Below the pieces are notes generated by a model that did not search any database, had not been told where the DNA came from, and saw nothing but the letters and a program-made list of their open reading frames with translations. Made by a program: the position numbers and the translations under genes. This document shows positions 1 to 7,958 of a DNA stretch of 18,739 nucleotides, piece after piece (within the stretch, counting starts at the first letter, position 1; every line of letters starts with the position of its first letter). Source of the DNA: an uncultured Nannocystaceae bacterium (GTDB lineage Bacteria; Myxococcota_A; Polyangia; Nannocystales; Nannocystaceae); the NCBI GenBank assembly GCA_938084085.1, contig CALKDV010000318.1, positions 1 to 18,739 of the forward strand, in the 5' to 3' direction.

Positions 1-567
1 AGGATGGGATCTCCCAAGGCGACCTTGCGGTGGCGGGGACGAGCGTTCGTGGATCACTGCGTCGGTCTCACCAGCACCTGCGTTGTGACGGTTGTGGTCG
101 ACGGCGCGACCCCGCTCGACGCGCACCGCTTCGACCACAGCATCGTCGTGGCGCATCATTCGGGATGGTCGGATGGCCCGCTCTCGAGCCTGCAATGCGG
201 TCTTCGGCGCGCCCTCGCGAGCGCGCCGGAGCTTCGTGGCGTGCTCGTTTTGACCGTCGATCGCCCGCACGTCAAGGGGACCACCATCGCCACCCTCCTC
301 GCGACGCATGACGCCTCCCCCCACGCCTTTATTCAGCCCACATACGACGGGGCCTCAGGCCACCCCGTCGTGTGGCCACGCGCCGCAGTAGACAGCCTCC
401 TCGCGCTCCCACCGACCGAGTCGCCACGCACCTTCCTCGCCGCAGAGTCGGCCCCTGCACGTCTTCGGGTCGCCGTGGACGACCCGGCCGTGCTCGACAA
501 CATCGACCGCCCAGAGGCATATCAAGCCCTCCTCCAACGAGATCCTGAAGCACCCGTCGACCTTTGA
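1..567 (+). CDS. MobA/MocA-like nucleotidyltransferase (5' end missing)
   Basis: The reading frame is open from base 1, so the gene begins upstream of the window. The first visible residues, RMGSPK, are the end of the nucleotide-binding signature (G-x-S-x-RMG-x-x-K) of the MobA-like NTP transferase fold, so only about ten N-terminal residues should be missing. Further along are a GPLSSLQCGL segment, the metal-binding Asp in LTVDRPHV, a conserved GHPVVW, and a C-terminal DNIDRPEAY that matches the D-x-D-x-P-E ending of this family. The family includes MocA and MobA, which transfer CMP or GMP to molybdopterin, and related enzymes acting on other small molecules, so the exact substrate cannot be told here. 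The next gene starts 12 bases after the stop. No molybdenum enzyme lies nearby to support a cofactor role. Confidence 0.85.
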   Translation, partial: RMGSPKATLRWRGRAFVDHCVGLTSTCVVTVVVDGATPLDAHRFDHSIVVAHHSGWSDGPLSSLQCGLRRALASAPELRGVLVLTVDRPHVKGTTIATLLATHDASPHAFIQPTYDGASGHPVVWPRAAVDSLLALPPTESPRTFLAAESAPARLRVAVDDPAVLDNIDRPEAYQALLQRDPEAPVDL

Positions 568-573
568 TAGGTT
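568..573 (+). promoter_or_regulatory. TAGGTT, -10-like box of a possible leaderless start
   Basis: TAGGTT directly follows the TGA of the upstream gene and ends 6 bases before the ATG at 580. There is no purine-rich ribosome site between them. The spacing would place the transcript start on the start codon. It is one of seven such elements in the window. Confidence 0.45.
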
Positions 574-579
574 CCCCGC

Positions 580-1419
580 ATGGATCTCTCCTCGATCGAT
601 GCCCTTCACCCGAGTTTTGAAGCGACCACCGGCCTGTTGATCCTCGAACTTGAGCACGGCAAAGCCAACGAGGTCGGTACCGCACAACTTGAGGCCTTTG
701 AGGCGCTTTGTGATCTTATCGAATCGAACGACTCGATTCGCACGATGTGCACCCTAAGTCGCCGACAGTCGCGGAAGGGAACCCCGCTGTTCATCTCGGG
801 CGCCAACGTCACGGAGCGTACGGAGTGGGACGACGCGGCCGTGAAGGCGCACGTACATCGACAACGCGCGTTGATGTGCCGGCTTCGACGATTGCCCGTC
901 TACAACATCGCGCTCACCCACGGCGTCACCCTTGGCTGGGGGACCGAGTACTTGCTCACGACCGATCTCGTCCTCGCCACGCCTGGCGCCTCGTTCGCCC
1001 TGCCAGAGACGGGGCTCGGGATCATCCCCGGCGCGCGCGGGTCGGCAGAGCTCGCAGCCGCCGTCGGTCCCGCGGCCGCTCTCCTCCTCGGCTGCACAGG
1101 TGTGCGAGTGAACGCAACCGAGGCGCACTCCATGGGACTCGTGCACGAGGTTCATGACGACATCGACGCCGGACTTGTTCGGGTGCGCGCGCTCGCAGAG
1201 CATGTCGCGACGCGCTCACCGACCGCAGTGGCGGCGTTTAAGTCTGCGCTGCTCAACTCGTTGGGCGAGACAGAATCGATTCGACTCGAGCGGGAATCCC
1301 AGGGCTACGAGCTGTGCGTGGACGCGGGAGAAGCGGCGCTTGGACGCGAAGCCTTCGCAAGCATCCGGGCAGGAAAACGCCCGATGTGGGGGGCTCGCCG
1401 TGTCCCCTCCGACGCATGA
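580..1419 (+). CDS. Enoyl-CoA hydratase/isomerase (crotonase) family protein
   Basis: This is a 279-residue protein of normal crotonase length. An oxyanion-hole segment FISGANV lies at residues 71-77. The helix-start motif GWGTEYLLTTDL (119-130) carries Glu123 where rat enoyl-CoA hydratase has Glu144. ALPETGLGIIPGARG (140-154) carries Glu143 where that enzyme has Glu164. Both acid residues needed for hydration are therefore present, although GWGTE replaces the usual GGGCE. The family acts on acyl-CoA thioesters, but hydratase, isomerase and lyase members cannot be separated by these motifs. Residues 60-68 form a basic, loop-like stretch before the oxyanion segment. The 12-base gap to the preceding gene would allow co-transcription, but a TANNNT box sits in that gap. 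Confidence 0.85.
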   Translation: MDLSSIDALHPSFEATTGLLILELEHGKANEVGTAQLEAFEALCDLIESNDSIRTMCTLSRRQSRKGTPLFISGANVTERTEWDDAAVKAHVHRQRALMCRLRRLPVYNIALTHGVTLGWGTEYLLTTDLVLATPGASFALPETGLGIIPGARGSAELAAAVGPAAALLLGCTGVRVNATEAHSMGLVHEVHDDIDAGLVRVRALAEHVATRSPTAVAAFKSALLNSLGETESIRLERESQGYELCVDAGEAALGREAFASIRAGKRPMWGARRVPSDA

Positions 1420-1709
1420 TTCGACCAGCCCGGAAAACTACCAAGTTGCGGTCATCGCTCATTGCTCACGAACCTAAACAATCGGACGTTTCGACGCTGT
1501 GTACGTGTTCACCCTCTAGACCTCATTGGAAGATGAATTGGCGAATCCGCGCGTCACAGTCGTCCTGTTTGGGGACATGTCGGTGATTGAGTCCCGTATT
1601 TAGTGTGTCAAAGGACACGTGGATAAACTAATCTAAATTGGAGATTTAGATCGCATTCAAGGCGTCATCTGCATGATGGGGCATAAACGCGCGAAGATAC
1701 GACGCATAC
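1420..1709. other. Gene-free spacer with AT-rich, palindrome-rich promoter-like region
   Basis: No reading frame here has family motifs or the GC-rich third positions seen elsewhere. From about 1560 the base composition turns AT-rich and contains GACATGTC (1574-1581, a perfect palindrome), GTGTC-aaag-GACAC (1605-1618), and an 8-base perfect inverted repeat at 1631-1651. TAATCT at 1629-1634 could serve as a -10 box. No -35 consensus is evident. It probably holds the promoter and operator of the kinase gene at 1710. Confidence 0.5.
1631..1651. repeat. Perfect inverted repeat ATCTAAAT-tggag-ATTTAGAT
   Basis: Eight-base arms at 1631-1638 and 1644-1651 are exact reverse complements, separated by five bases. 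The arms are very AT-rich for this genome and overlap the -10-like TAATCT at 1629-1634. The geometry fits a dimeric repressor or activator site upstream of the kinase at 1710. No T-run follows it, so a terminator is less likely. Confidence 0.55.
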
Positions 1710-4700
1710 GTGAACCAACGGACGACCAAAGCGCAGGGCGACGACATTGCCGAACCAAGCCGACATCCAGAGCGGATTGGTGGCCGTTATCGTATCCAGC
1801 GACTGATCGGCTCCGGTGGCTTTGGCGCCGTGTACGAAGCGTTCGATGAAATCGCGGATCGCACGGTCGCGCTCAAGGTGATCCGAGAACAGCCCACAAC
1901 CGACGCGCGCGGTGGCCACACAAGAAACAGCTGCAGCAACGGAACGTTCTCCACCAACAACCGCTTCCAACGCGACAGCCAGCGCCCGCAAAGCCGTCGT
2001 TTTTCGTCCGACACCAACACCCCCTCAGACGGCGTCACCGAACAGTTCAAAGACGAGTTTCGACTCCTCACACACCTGCACCACCCCAACCTCGCGAAGG
2101 TCATTGATTTTGGTGCTTGCGGAGAAATCGATGGTGCATTCTTCACACAAGAGCTCGTACAAGGTCCGCACCTCGTCGACTTTTGTGTCGACGCGCCCCG
2201 CGAGGTCATCGTCGATCTGTTTCTCCAGCTCGCGCGTGCGCTGGACTATATCCACGCGCTCGGGCTCATTCACGAGGACATCAAGCCCTCCAACGTGATG
2301 GTCACGCAGGTCGCAGGACGACCGCAAGCAAAGCTGATCGACTTCGGGCTCGCGCGGATGCTCCGCGGCAAGCTCTCGGCCGAGGCCATGAGCGATCCGG
2401 AAAGCGACGGACTCACGCTGCTCGGCACCCCGGGTTTTTGTGCCCCTGAGAAGATTCAGGGGAAAGCTACGGACCACCGCTCGGACATCTACGCCCTCGC
2501 GGCGACGCTCTACTCCGCGGTCCTCGGCGTCAAACCGTTCCCGAAACGCGACTTTCGTGAGGCCCTGAAACTCCAGCTTGATTGGACGCCAGAGCTCGCC
2601 GGAGCGCTCGTGGATCGCTGCGGCTCAGTCGTCGCGGAACTCGTGGGACGCATGCTCCACGCAGATCGCGACAATCGACCCCAGAGCGCCCGCGCCATCG
2701 TGTTGGAGCTCATGCGACGAGAGTCGCGGGGACTCCCAGACCGTAACGAATCGCGGGTAGACCGGGCACAGTTCGCGCGGGTCCTCGTGGAGCACCTCCC
2801 CTTCGAAGATCGCGCCGGCTACCTCGACATTCTTCTCATGCGCGCCTCGGAGATCCTCGTCGGCGTATCGGAGGATGGCGGAGCGGACACGTCCTCGCCA
2901 AACAAAAACGCCATCTCATCGGGACTGCGGACACCAAAGCTCACCCGAACAATCATCGTTGAGAGTCCGGAGGGCATGGGCAAGCAACGTCTGATGAGCG
3001 AACTTCGCCGGGAGGTACAGCTCGGAGGCGGGTTGTTCGTCGAGGGAAACTACTGGAACAACGAGCGGTCCGCGCTCGGCCCGTTCGCCTCCGTCGTCGT
3101 CCAAATTGCGACCGCGCTCGGTGAGCACTCTCCAGTGGTCCAAGAATTCGAGCCATTGATCCAGCTCGCGAGGAGGAACTCGTCCGATCAGAGCGCATCG
3201 AGCTCTGTCGTCGAGTTTCTTATCCGCGTCTCCAACGAGCGCCCGTTCGTCCTCCACCTCAGCGACCTCGTCCGAGGTCGCGAGCACCTCGGTCGCTTTG
3301 AACAGCTCGTACATGCCATCGACCACAACGCGTCGAGCATTTTGCTGTGCGCGACCACCGTACCCCACGCCCGCATCACGTCACTGCTGAAGATATTGTC
3401 GCGGGACCAGCTCGCTGAGCTTTGGCACCTCCGGCCGTTCTCAGTCAAAGAGATGAACGGGCTCTTGACGACGGCGCTCGGGGTGAGCGAGAGCACCCTG
3501 CAAAACCTGACGCTCATGCTGGACAAGCTGACGGGTGGTCATCCACTCAGCTTCCGCGAGACGCTCCGGGTGCTGATTGAGGAACAAATTCTCATCCGTG
3601 ATGGGACCGGGTGGGTGCTTCGTGACACCTCCTCCGCCGCCGAAGAGCTCCAGAAGACGCTTTCCGAACGCGCCGAAGGCCGTCTCAACACGCTCGGTGT
3701 GAGCGCGTGGGAGATCGTGAGCGTCCTCTTCCTGCTCGACGCGCCCATCTCCAAGGAGCAGCTATTTGATCTCACGGATCTCCGTCGCGATCGATACGAC
3801 CGCACCCTCGATCGGCTCGCCGGTGAGGGTTTGATTAGTCGCTGGGTTGACGCCACCGGACACATGCTCTCCCTCGCCCATGAGTCGGTGCGACAAGCGG
3901 TCGTCGATCGCTACTCCGAGTCGCTCGATGAGACTCGAATCGAGCTCACCGTGCGGATCGAGGAGCTCAATCTCGTAGACCCAAACTTTACGTTCGTGAG
4001 GGCGCAGCTCCTCGACCATGCGTCGACAGGACTTGATGTGGTCCCGGCCCTGGATGCCGCCGCCCGACAGCTCTTTGAGGGTAAACAGCCGCGACTCGGC
4101 GCGCAGGTGCTGGCGCGCCTGATCTCTCGGCTGCGCCGTTACGGCGGCCCCGACAGCATGGGGAAGATCTTGGACGCGACCTTGATGTTTCTTCGGGAGG
4201 GACAGGGAACGCTCGACGATGTGCGCGAAGAGACCGCCATGCTCGAAGCAGGCGTGCTTATCGCTGAGCTTTTGCAGGACTTCCGCGCGCAGGCGCTGTT
4301 ATGGCTCGGCCTCACCGACCGGCTGTCCCCTCAAAGTGGAGACGTCCACGCGATCCTCACCAGGCTTGAGCGCGCCGCGGAGACCGCGAAGATCGCCAAC
4401 GAATCGGTCCTCGAATTCCGAATCGCTAGTCGGCGGGCGGAGGCGCTCATCGCCGTTGGCGACATCGAGCAAGCGGGTGCATTCTCGCGGAAATCCATGG
4501 GGATCATGAAAAGTGAGGCCCCCAAAGACAGTCACGTGTGCCACGTGCTCGGCGTGCGACTTCGCTGCCTCTCCCTGTCCGGACAGCTTGGCGAGGCACG
4601 CAAGCTCCATGATACGGGCAAGTCCTTCGCGAAAAACGTCCCCGTCGCGAAGCGAAACAGCTACCTCTCGGGGATCGCTTTTCTGGCGGTCCTGTCGGGT

Positions 4701-5273
4701 GACCCGGAGCGCGCGATCCCAGAGATGGAAGAGGCGGTCAAGGAACTCCGCTCTGCGAACCTGTTCCGTATGCTCCTCAATCCCCTCCACAACCTCGGAG
4801 ATCTGAGCCTTCGCGCCGGCGATTACGACCGCGCGATCGAGGTGTTTGACGAGGCCCGCAGGCTGTCGACACTCTATGGAAATGAAGATGACCTCTTCAT
4901 CAACACCGGATTCTTGGGCTACACGCGCGCGCGAATGGGTGACCCCGAGGGAGGCGCAGAGTTGCTGGCCGTCGCGCGTGAAGGCTTGTCCCAGTCGCCA
5001 GCCTTCCACGTCTCACTGCAACAAATTCGCCTGCTGGACGCAGAGGTCGCCCACATGCTCAAGCAAAGCGCCCGCGCTCGTCGGGAGCTCGAGGAGATGC
5101 TCGACGATTTTCACTCTTCCAACGAGATTGCGCTGTGCCAGTGGGCGCAGGACGCGTTGGCCCGAATCGAGCAAGATCTCGGGCATGGGTTCGTGCAACC
5201 CATCGACCCGCCGCAGACTCCGGACGCCAATCCAGACCAAGAAACCGTGCGGACGGCCGTGGCGAAGCGCTGA
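1710..5273 (+). CDS. Soluble Ser/Thr protein kinase fused to degenerate ATPase-like and TPR-like modules
   Basis: This is an 1187-residue hybrid. The kinase domain (about 26-335) has the glycine loop GSGGFG (34-39), VALK with Lys56, helix-C Glu116, HEDIKPSN (188-195) with catalytic Asp190 and Asn195, DFG (211-213) and APE (245-247). The usual HRD arginine is Glu189, making it a non-RD kinase, but every catalytic residue is present. About 50 polar low-complexity residues (61-110) are inserted between Lys56 and helix C. The following STAND/AAA-like domain (about 410-560) has a damaged Walker A, SPEGMGKQ (419-426), lacking the Ser/Thr, and a weak Walker B, FVLHLSDL (513-520). A winged-helix-like part (about 660-740) and TPR-like helices (about 780-1150) complete it. 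No membrane segment is visible. The GTG start at 1710 is the only standard start after an in-frame stop at 1674, and it has no clear ribosome site. Overall architecture is known in myxobacteria; the targets are unknown. Confidence 0.88.
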   Translation: MNQRTTKAQGDDIAEPSRHPERIGGRYRIQRLIGSGGFGAVYEAFDEIADRTVALKVIREQPTTDARGGHTRNSCSNGTFSTNNRFQRDSQRPQSRRFSSDTNTPSDGVTEQFKDEFRLLTHLHHPNLAKVIDFGACGEIDGAFFTQELVQGPHLVDFCVDAPREVIVDLFLQLARALDYIHALGLIHEDIKPSNVMVTQVAGRPQAKLIDFGLARMLRGKLSAEAMSDPESDGLTLLGTPGFCAPEKIQGKATDHRSDIYALAATLYSAVLGVKPFPKRDFREALKLQLDWTPELAGALVDRCGSVVAELVGRMLHADRDNRPQSARAIVLELMRRESRGLPDRNESRVDRAQFARVLVEHLPFEDRAGYLDILLMRASEILVGVSEDGGADTSSPNKNAISSGLRTPKLTRTIIVESPEGMGKQRLMSELRREVQLGGGLFVEGNYWNNERSALGPFASVVVQIATALGEHSPVVQEFEPLIQLARRNSSDQSASSSVVEFLIRVSNERPFVLHLSDLVRGREHLGRFEQLVHAIDHNASSILLCATTVPHARITSLLKILSRDQLAELWHLRPFSVKEMNGLLTTALGVSESTLQNLTLMLDKLTGGHPLSFRETLRVLIEEQILIRDGTGWVLRDTSSAAEELQKTLSERAEGRLNTLGVSAWEIVSVLFLLDAPISKEQLFDLTDLRRDRYDRTLDRLAGEGLISRWVDATGHMLSLAHESVRQAVVDRYSESLDETRIELTVRIEELNLVDPNFTFVRAQLLDHASTGLDVVPALDAAARQLFEGKQPRLGAQVLARLISRLRRYGGPDSMGKILDATLMFLREGQGTLDDVREETAMLEAGVLIAELLQDFRAQALLWLGLTDRLSPQSGDVHAILTRLERAAETAKIANESVLEFRIASRRAEALIAVGDIEQAGAFSRKSMGIMKSEAPKDSHVCHVLGVRLRCLSLSGQLGEARKLHDTGKSFAKNVPVAKRNSYLSGIAFLAVLSGDPERAIPEMEEAVKELRSANLFRMLLNPLHNLGDLSLRAGDYDRAIEVFDEARRLSTLYGNEDDLFINTGFLGYTRARMGDPEGGAELLAVAREGLSQSPAFHVSLQQIRLLDAEVAHMLKQSARARRELEEMLDDFHSSNEIALCQWAQDALARIEQDLGHGFVQPIDPPQTPDANPDQETVRTAVAKR

Positions 5274-5363
5274 CGGCAGTGTCGCACGTCACCTATACGC
5301 GGGCCTCCCGCACACAGATGACATAGTTAGGCCCAAGGAGCGAACGTCGTCATCCGCGGTTGC

Positions 5364-5369
5364 TATGCT
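5364..5369 (+). promoter_or_regulatory. TATGCT, -10-like box of a possible leaderless start
   Basis: TATGCT ends 9 bases before the ATG at 5379. The nearest Shine-Dalgarno-like sequence, AAGGAG at 5336-5341, is 37 bases away from the start and too far to act. A separate promoter here would let the second kinase be expressed independently of the first. Confidence 0.45.
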
Positions 5370-5378
5370 CGCGCGGCC

Positions 5379-7262
5379 ATGGCCAACTCCAACCACGAAC
5401 TATCGGCGCCATATCAGGCGTTCGATCTACGCGGCCAGGTTATCGCGGAGCGCTACCGAGTGGATGAGGTCGTCGGTGAGGGCGGGATGGGCGTCGTCTA
5501 CGGAGGTGAGCAAATCTCCTTGCATCGCCCCGTCGCGATCAAGGTGCTCAGCCCCGATCTGAGCGAAGACGGTCACCTCCGGGGACGCTTCGAACGCGAG
5601 GCGCGAAGCACGGCGAGGCTTGAACACCCCAATATCGTCCAAGTGCTCGAGCTTGGCACGACCGAACAGGGACTCATGTTCATCGTGATGCAGCGGCTCG
5701 AGGGCGAGGACTTGTCCGACTATATCACCGGGCCGGTCGCGCCATTGCGCGCCGTCGAGTTCACGTTGCAGATCTTGCGAGCGCTTGAACATGCCCACAA
5801 GCAGGGGGTGGTCCACCGAGATCTCAAGCCCGACAATATCTTCGTCACCAGAGATGACAGCGGCGCAGAGCACCTGAAACTGCTCGACTTCGGCATCGCA
5901 AAGATCATGGACGCGAGCGACCGTGGCGAGGGCGACAGCGCCCCCGTGACGCAGATCGGCATGATCTTTGGGACGCCCCAATACATGAGCCCCGAGCAAG
6001 CCTCCGGGATGGAGATCGACGCCCGATCGGACCTCTACTCCACGGGGCTCATTCTCTACACCATGCTGGCGGGGGCCCCTCCCTTCGACGGCGACGATTT
6101 GGGAGCGGTCGCGCGAATGCAGGTGACACGCGATCCCGCGCCGCTCGCAGAGGACATCCCCGAGATGCTGCGAGCGTTTGTCGAACACATGCTCCAAAAA
6201 GATCGAGATCAACGCGTCTCATCGGCGACAGAAGCCAGACGCACTCTTGAGCACGCGCGACTCACACTGCTCTCCGGTGAGAGCAGCCTTCTGGCCCAGC
6301 ACCCGCGTGAAGAGGACGCCCCCTTCCCACTCTCACGTCCCGACAGCGTCACGCCGGTCGAGCCACACCCCGCCGCCCCCTCTGCGAAGGCGACCGACTG
6401 GAACGGTCACGAGCGGCGCGTGGAACTCCGAGGTCTGCGGCGCGGGGCACTCATCGCCGCGACCTTGGCCGGCCTCGTCGCCGTGGGGGTACTCTTCTTT
6501 GCGACCCGAGGTCCACAGCGGCTTGAGGGTGACGAGATCTTCACGAGCGCCATCGACTCCGCCTCTCTCACGGAAGTGGATCGCGCGCTCCTCGCCAGCG
6601 ACAGCACCACCGCGCTGCAGATCATTCAACCCCTGCGCGACGAGTTCCCCGAAGATCCGATCCTGTTATGGAAGTCTGGCCGCGCCTTGTCTATCAAGCC
6701 TTCACGCAGCAACAGCGCACGCGCGCTGGCGCGCTATGAAGACGCGCTCGTTCGACGCCCAGAGTTGCTCGACGTGCCCGAGTTCTTCGCAGAGCTCGAC
6801 GAGTTGATGCGTGGACGATACGTCCGAGCGGAGGCTGTGAACCTCGCGCTGCAACGACTCGGCCCCTCGGGTCACGCCTTCTTGCTCGAGCAAATCAACA
6901 CGCCAAAATCAAACCGCGGCCTCAGCTATATCGATCGCCACCGAATCCTCGACGCCCTCGGCACCTTGGATACCAACGAAGACCTCATCGACTGGGAACT
7001 CAATCTCATCCAAGATCTCGCGCAGTTTCGGCGCGCCGATGCTCCATGTGCCATCCTCCTCGAGGTCCTCGACGACGTCTCGACGAGACCCTCCAAGAAA
7101 CTCTATGAGCGGCTCAAACGAGTTAAGCGGGTCAAGAGCGGGGAAGCGGAACTCCCCGAAATCTGTGAATCGGCGTCCAAACGCCTACAAATCACCAAAG
7201 ACGGCCTCTCGAAGGACTTCGAGGCGGTCGACGCCGCCAAGCCGAGCGTCGCAACAAAGTAA
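5379..7262 (+). CDS. Membrane Ser/Thr protein kinase with extracytoplasmic C-terminal helical domain
   Basis: This is a 627-residue PknB-type kinase. Its catalytic domain (about 25-290) is complete: GEGGMG (33-38), VAIK with Lys55, helix-C Glu74, HRDLKPDN (146-153), DFG (170-172), GTPQYMSPEQ (198-207) and DARSDLYS (214-221). Unlike its upstream neighbour it is a standard RD kinase. A Pro/Ala/Ser-rich linker (about 300-340) leads to one membrane segment, about residues 357-376, flanked by RGLRR before and R after, so the kinase should be cytoplasmic. The remaining 250 residues would lie outside the membrane and are mostly helical, resembling degenerate TPR repeats rather than PASTA domains. 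This part may be a sensor or docking platform; no ligand can be named. It lies 105 bases after the soluble kinase and 27 bases before the Maf gene. Confidence 0.92.
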   Translation: MANSNHELSAPYQAFDLRGQVIAERYRVDEVVGEGGMGVVYGGEQISLHRPVAIKVLSPDLSEDGHLRGRFEREARSTARLEHPNIVQVLELGTTEQGLMFIVMQRLEGEDLSDYITGPVAPLRAVEFTLQILRALEHAHKQGVVHRDLKPDNIFVTRDDSGAEHLKLLDFGIAKIMDASDRGEGDSAPVTQIGMIFGTPQYMSPEQASGMEIDARSDLYSTGLILYTMLAGAPPFDGDDLGAVARMQVTRDPAPLAEDIPEMLRAFVEHMLQKDRDQRVSSATEARRTLEHARLTLLSGESSLLAQHPREEDAPFPLSRPDSVTPVEPHPAAPSAKATDWNGHERRVELRGLRRGALIAATLAGLVAVGVLFFATRGPQRLEGDEIFTSAIDSASLTEVDRALLASDSTTALQIIQPLRDEFPEDPILLWKSGRALSIKPSRSNSARALARYEDALVRRPELLDVPEFFAELDELMRGRYVRAEAVNLALQRLGPSGHAFLLEQINTPKSNRGLSYIDRHRILDALGTLDTNEDLIDWELNLIQDLAQFRRADAPCAILLEVLDDVSTRPSKKLYERLKRVKRVKSGEAELPEICESASKRLQITKDGLSKDFEAVDAAKPSVATK

Positions 7263-7279
7263 CGTGACCATGACCGCTC

Positions 7280-7283
7280 AGGA
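7280..7283 (+). promoter_or_regulatory. Ribosome binding site AGGA for the Maf gene
   Basis: AGGA lies 6 bases upstream of the GTG at 7290 and supports that non-ATG start. There is no in-frame ATG upstream. A 7-codon frame (ATG at 7270, TGA at 7291-7293) overlaps the GTG, which would also permit reinitiation. Confidence 0.5.
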
Positions 7284-7289
7284 TGCGCC

Positions 7290-7898
7290 GTGAACCAGCA
7301 ACGACCGCCGACACTCGTGCTCGCGTCCACTTCCCCCTACCGCGGCGAGCTTTTGCGGCGACTCGAGGTCCCGTTTGAGGCGGCGCCCCCCGACTTCGAC
7401 GAGCGGACGATGGACACCAAGCTAGCGGCGCTCGGCGTCCGAAAATTCGCGTGTCTCCTCGCGGCACACAAGGCTCGCTCCCTCGCGGCCCAGTACCCCG
7501 GGCGCTGGATCCTCGGTGCAGACCAGCTCGCCGTTGTCTCCGAGGACCCGCCAGAGGTGCTGCACAAGCCTGGCACAGAGGAGCGAGCGATGGAGACGCT
7601 GATGCGCTTATGCGGTCGGACCCACCTGCTGGTGACCGGCGTCGTGCTGATCGAGGCCGACAGCGATCGCGCGTACGAAGCCGTTGATGTCCATCGCCTG
7701 ACAATGAGATCCTTCTCCCGCGACGAAGCTGCCGCCTATGTCCGCCAATATCAGCCCCTCAACTGTGCCGGCTCGTATCGAATTGAGGACGCGGGGATCA
7801 AGCTGTTTGAATCCATTGAGGGCGACGATTTTACGGGGATCATTGGCCTGCCGCTCCTCGCCACCGCGGCCCTGCTTCGCCGAGCCGAGCTCTTGTAA
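7290..7898 (+). CDS. maf: Maf-family nucleoside triphosphate pyrophosphatase (YceF-like)
   Basis: This is a 202-residue protein of the usual Maf length. The N-terminal LASTSPYRGELL (11-22) contains the S-x-S-x-x-R signature (Ser13, Ser15, Arg18). AHKARSLA supplies the conserved Lys61, GADQ (76-79) the catalytic Asp78, HKPG (92-95) Lys93, and a C-terminal GSYRIEDAGIKLFESIEGDD segment is typical of the family. Maf proteins hydrolyse non-canonical or modified NTPs to the monophosphate and pyrophosphate, in the cytoplasm. The GADQ and LFESIEGDD features are closer to the YceF branch, which prefers 7-methyl-GTP, than to the dTTP/UTP branch; this sub-assignment is tentative. The GTG start follows the kinase by 27 bases with a good AGGA site, so the two are probably co-transcribed. 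Confidence 0.9.
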   Translation: MNQQRPPTLVLASTSPYRGELLRRLEVPFEAAPPDFDERTMDTKLAALGVRKFACLLAAHKARSLAAQYPGRWILGADQLAVVSEDPPEVLHKPGTEERAMETLMRLCGRTHLLVTGVVLIEADSDRAYEAVDVHRLTMRSFSRDEAAAYVRQYQPLNCAGSYRIEDAGIKLFESIEGDDFTGIIGLPLLATAALLRRAELL

Positions 7899-7946
7899 TC
7901 GTCGGCCGCTTGAGCCTCCACGTGGCACGAGTACGCGGGTGTGGCA

Positions 7947-7952
7947 TATTCT
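7947..7952 (+). promoter_or_regulatory. TATTCT, -10-like box that decides the lipoprotein start
   Basis: TATTCT ends 6 bases before the ATG at 7959. An in-frame GTG at 7941 lies upstream of this box and would be outside the transcript, so the box favours 7959. Confidence 0.45.
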
Positions 7953-7958
7953 CCCGGC

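Noticed and set aside
1890..2040. A frameshift inside the first kinase, because the +1 frame gives a plausible Ala/Thr/Pro-rich linker
   Set aside because: The annotated frame keeps GC-rich third positions throughout this stretch while the alternative frame is A/T-rich at the third position, and both flanks join correctly in the annotated frame.
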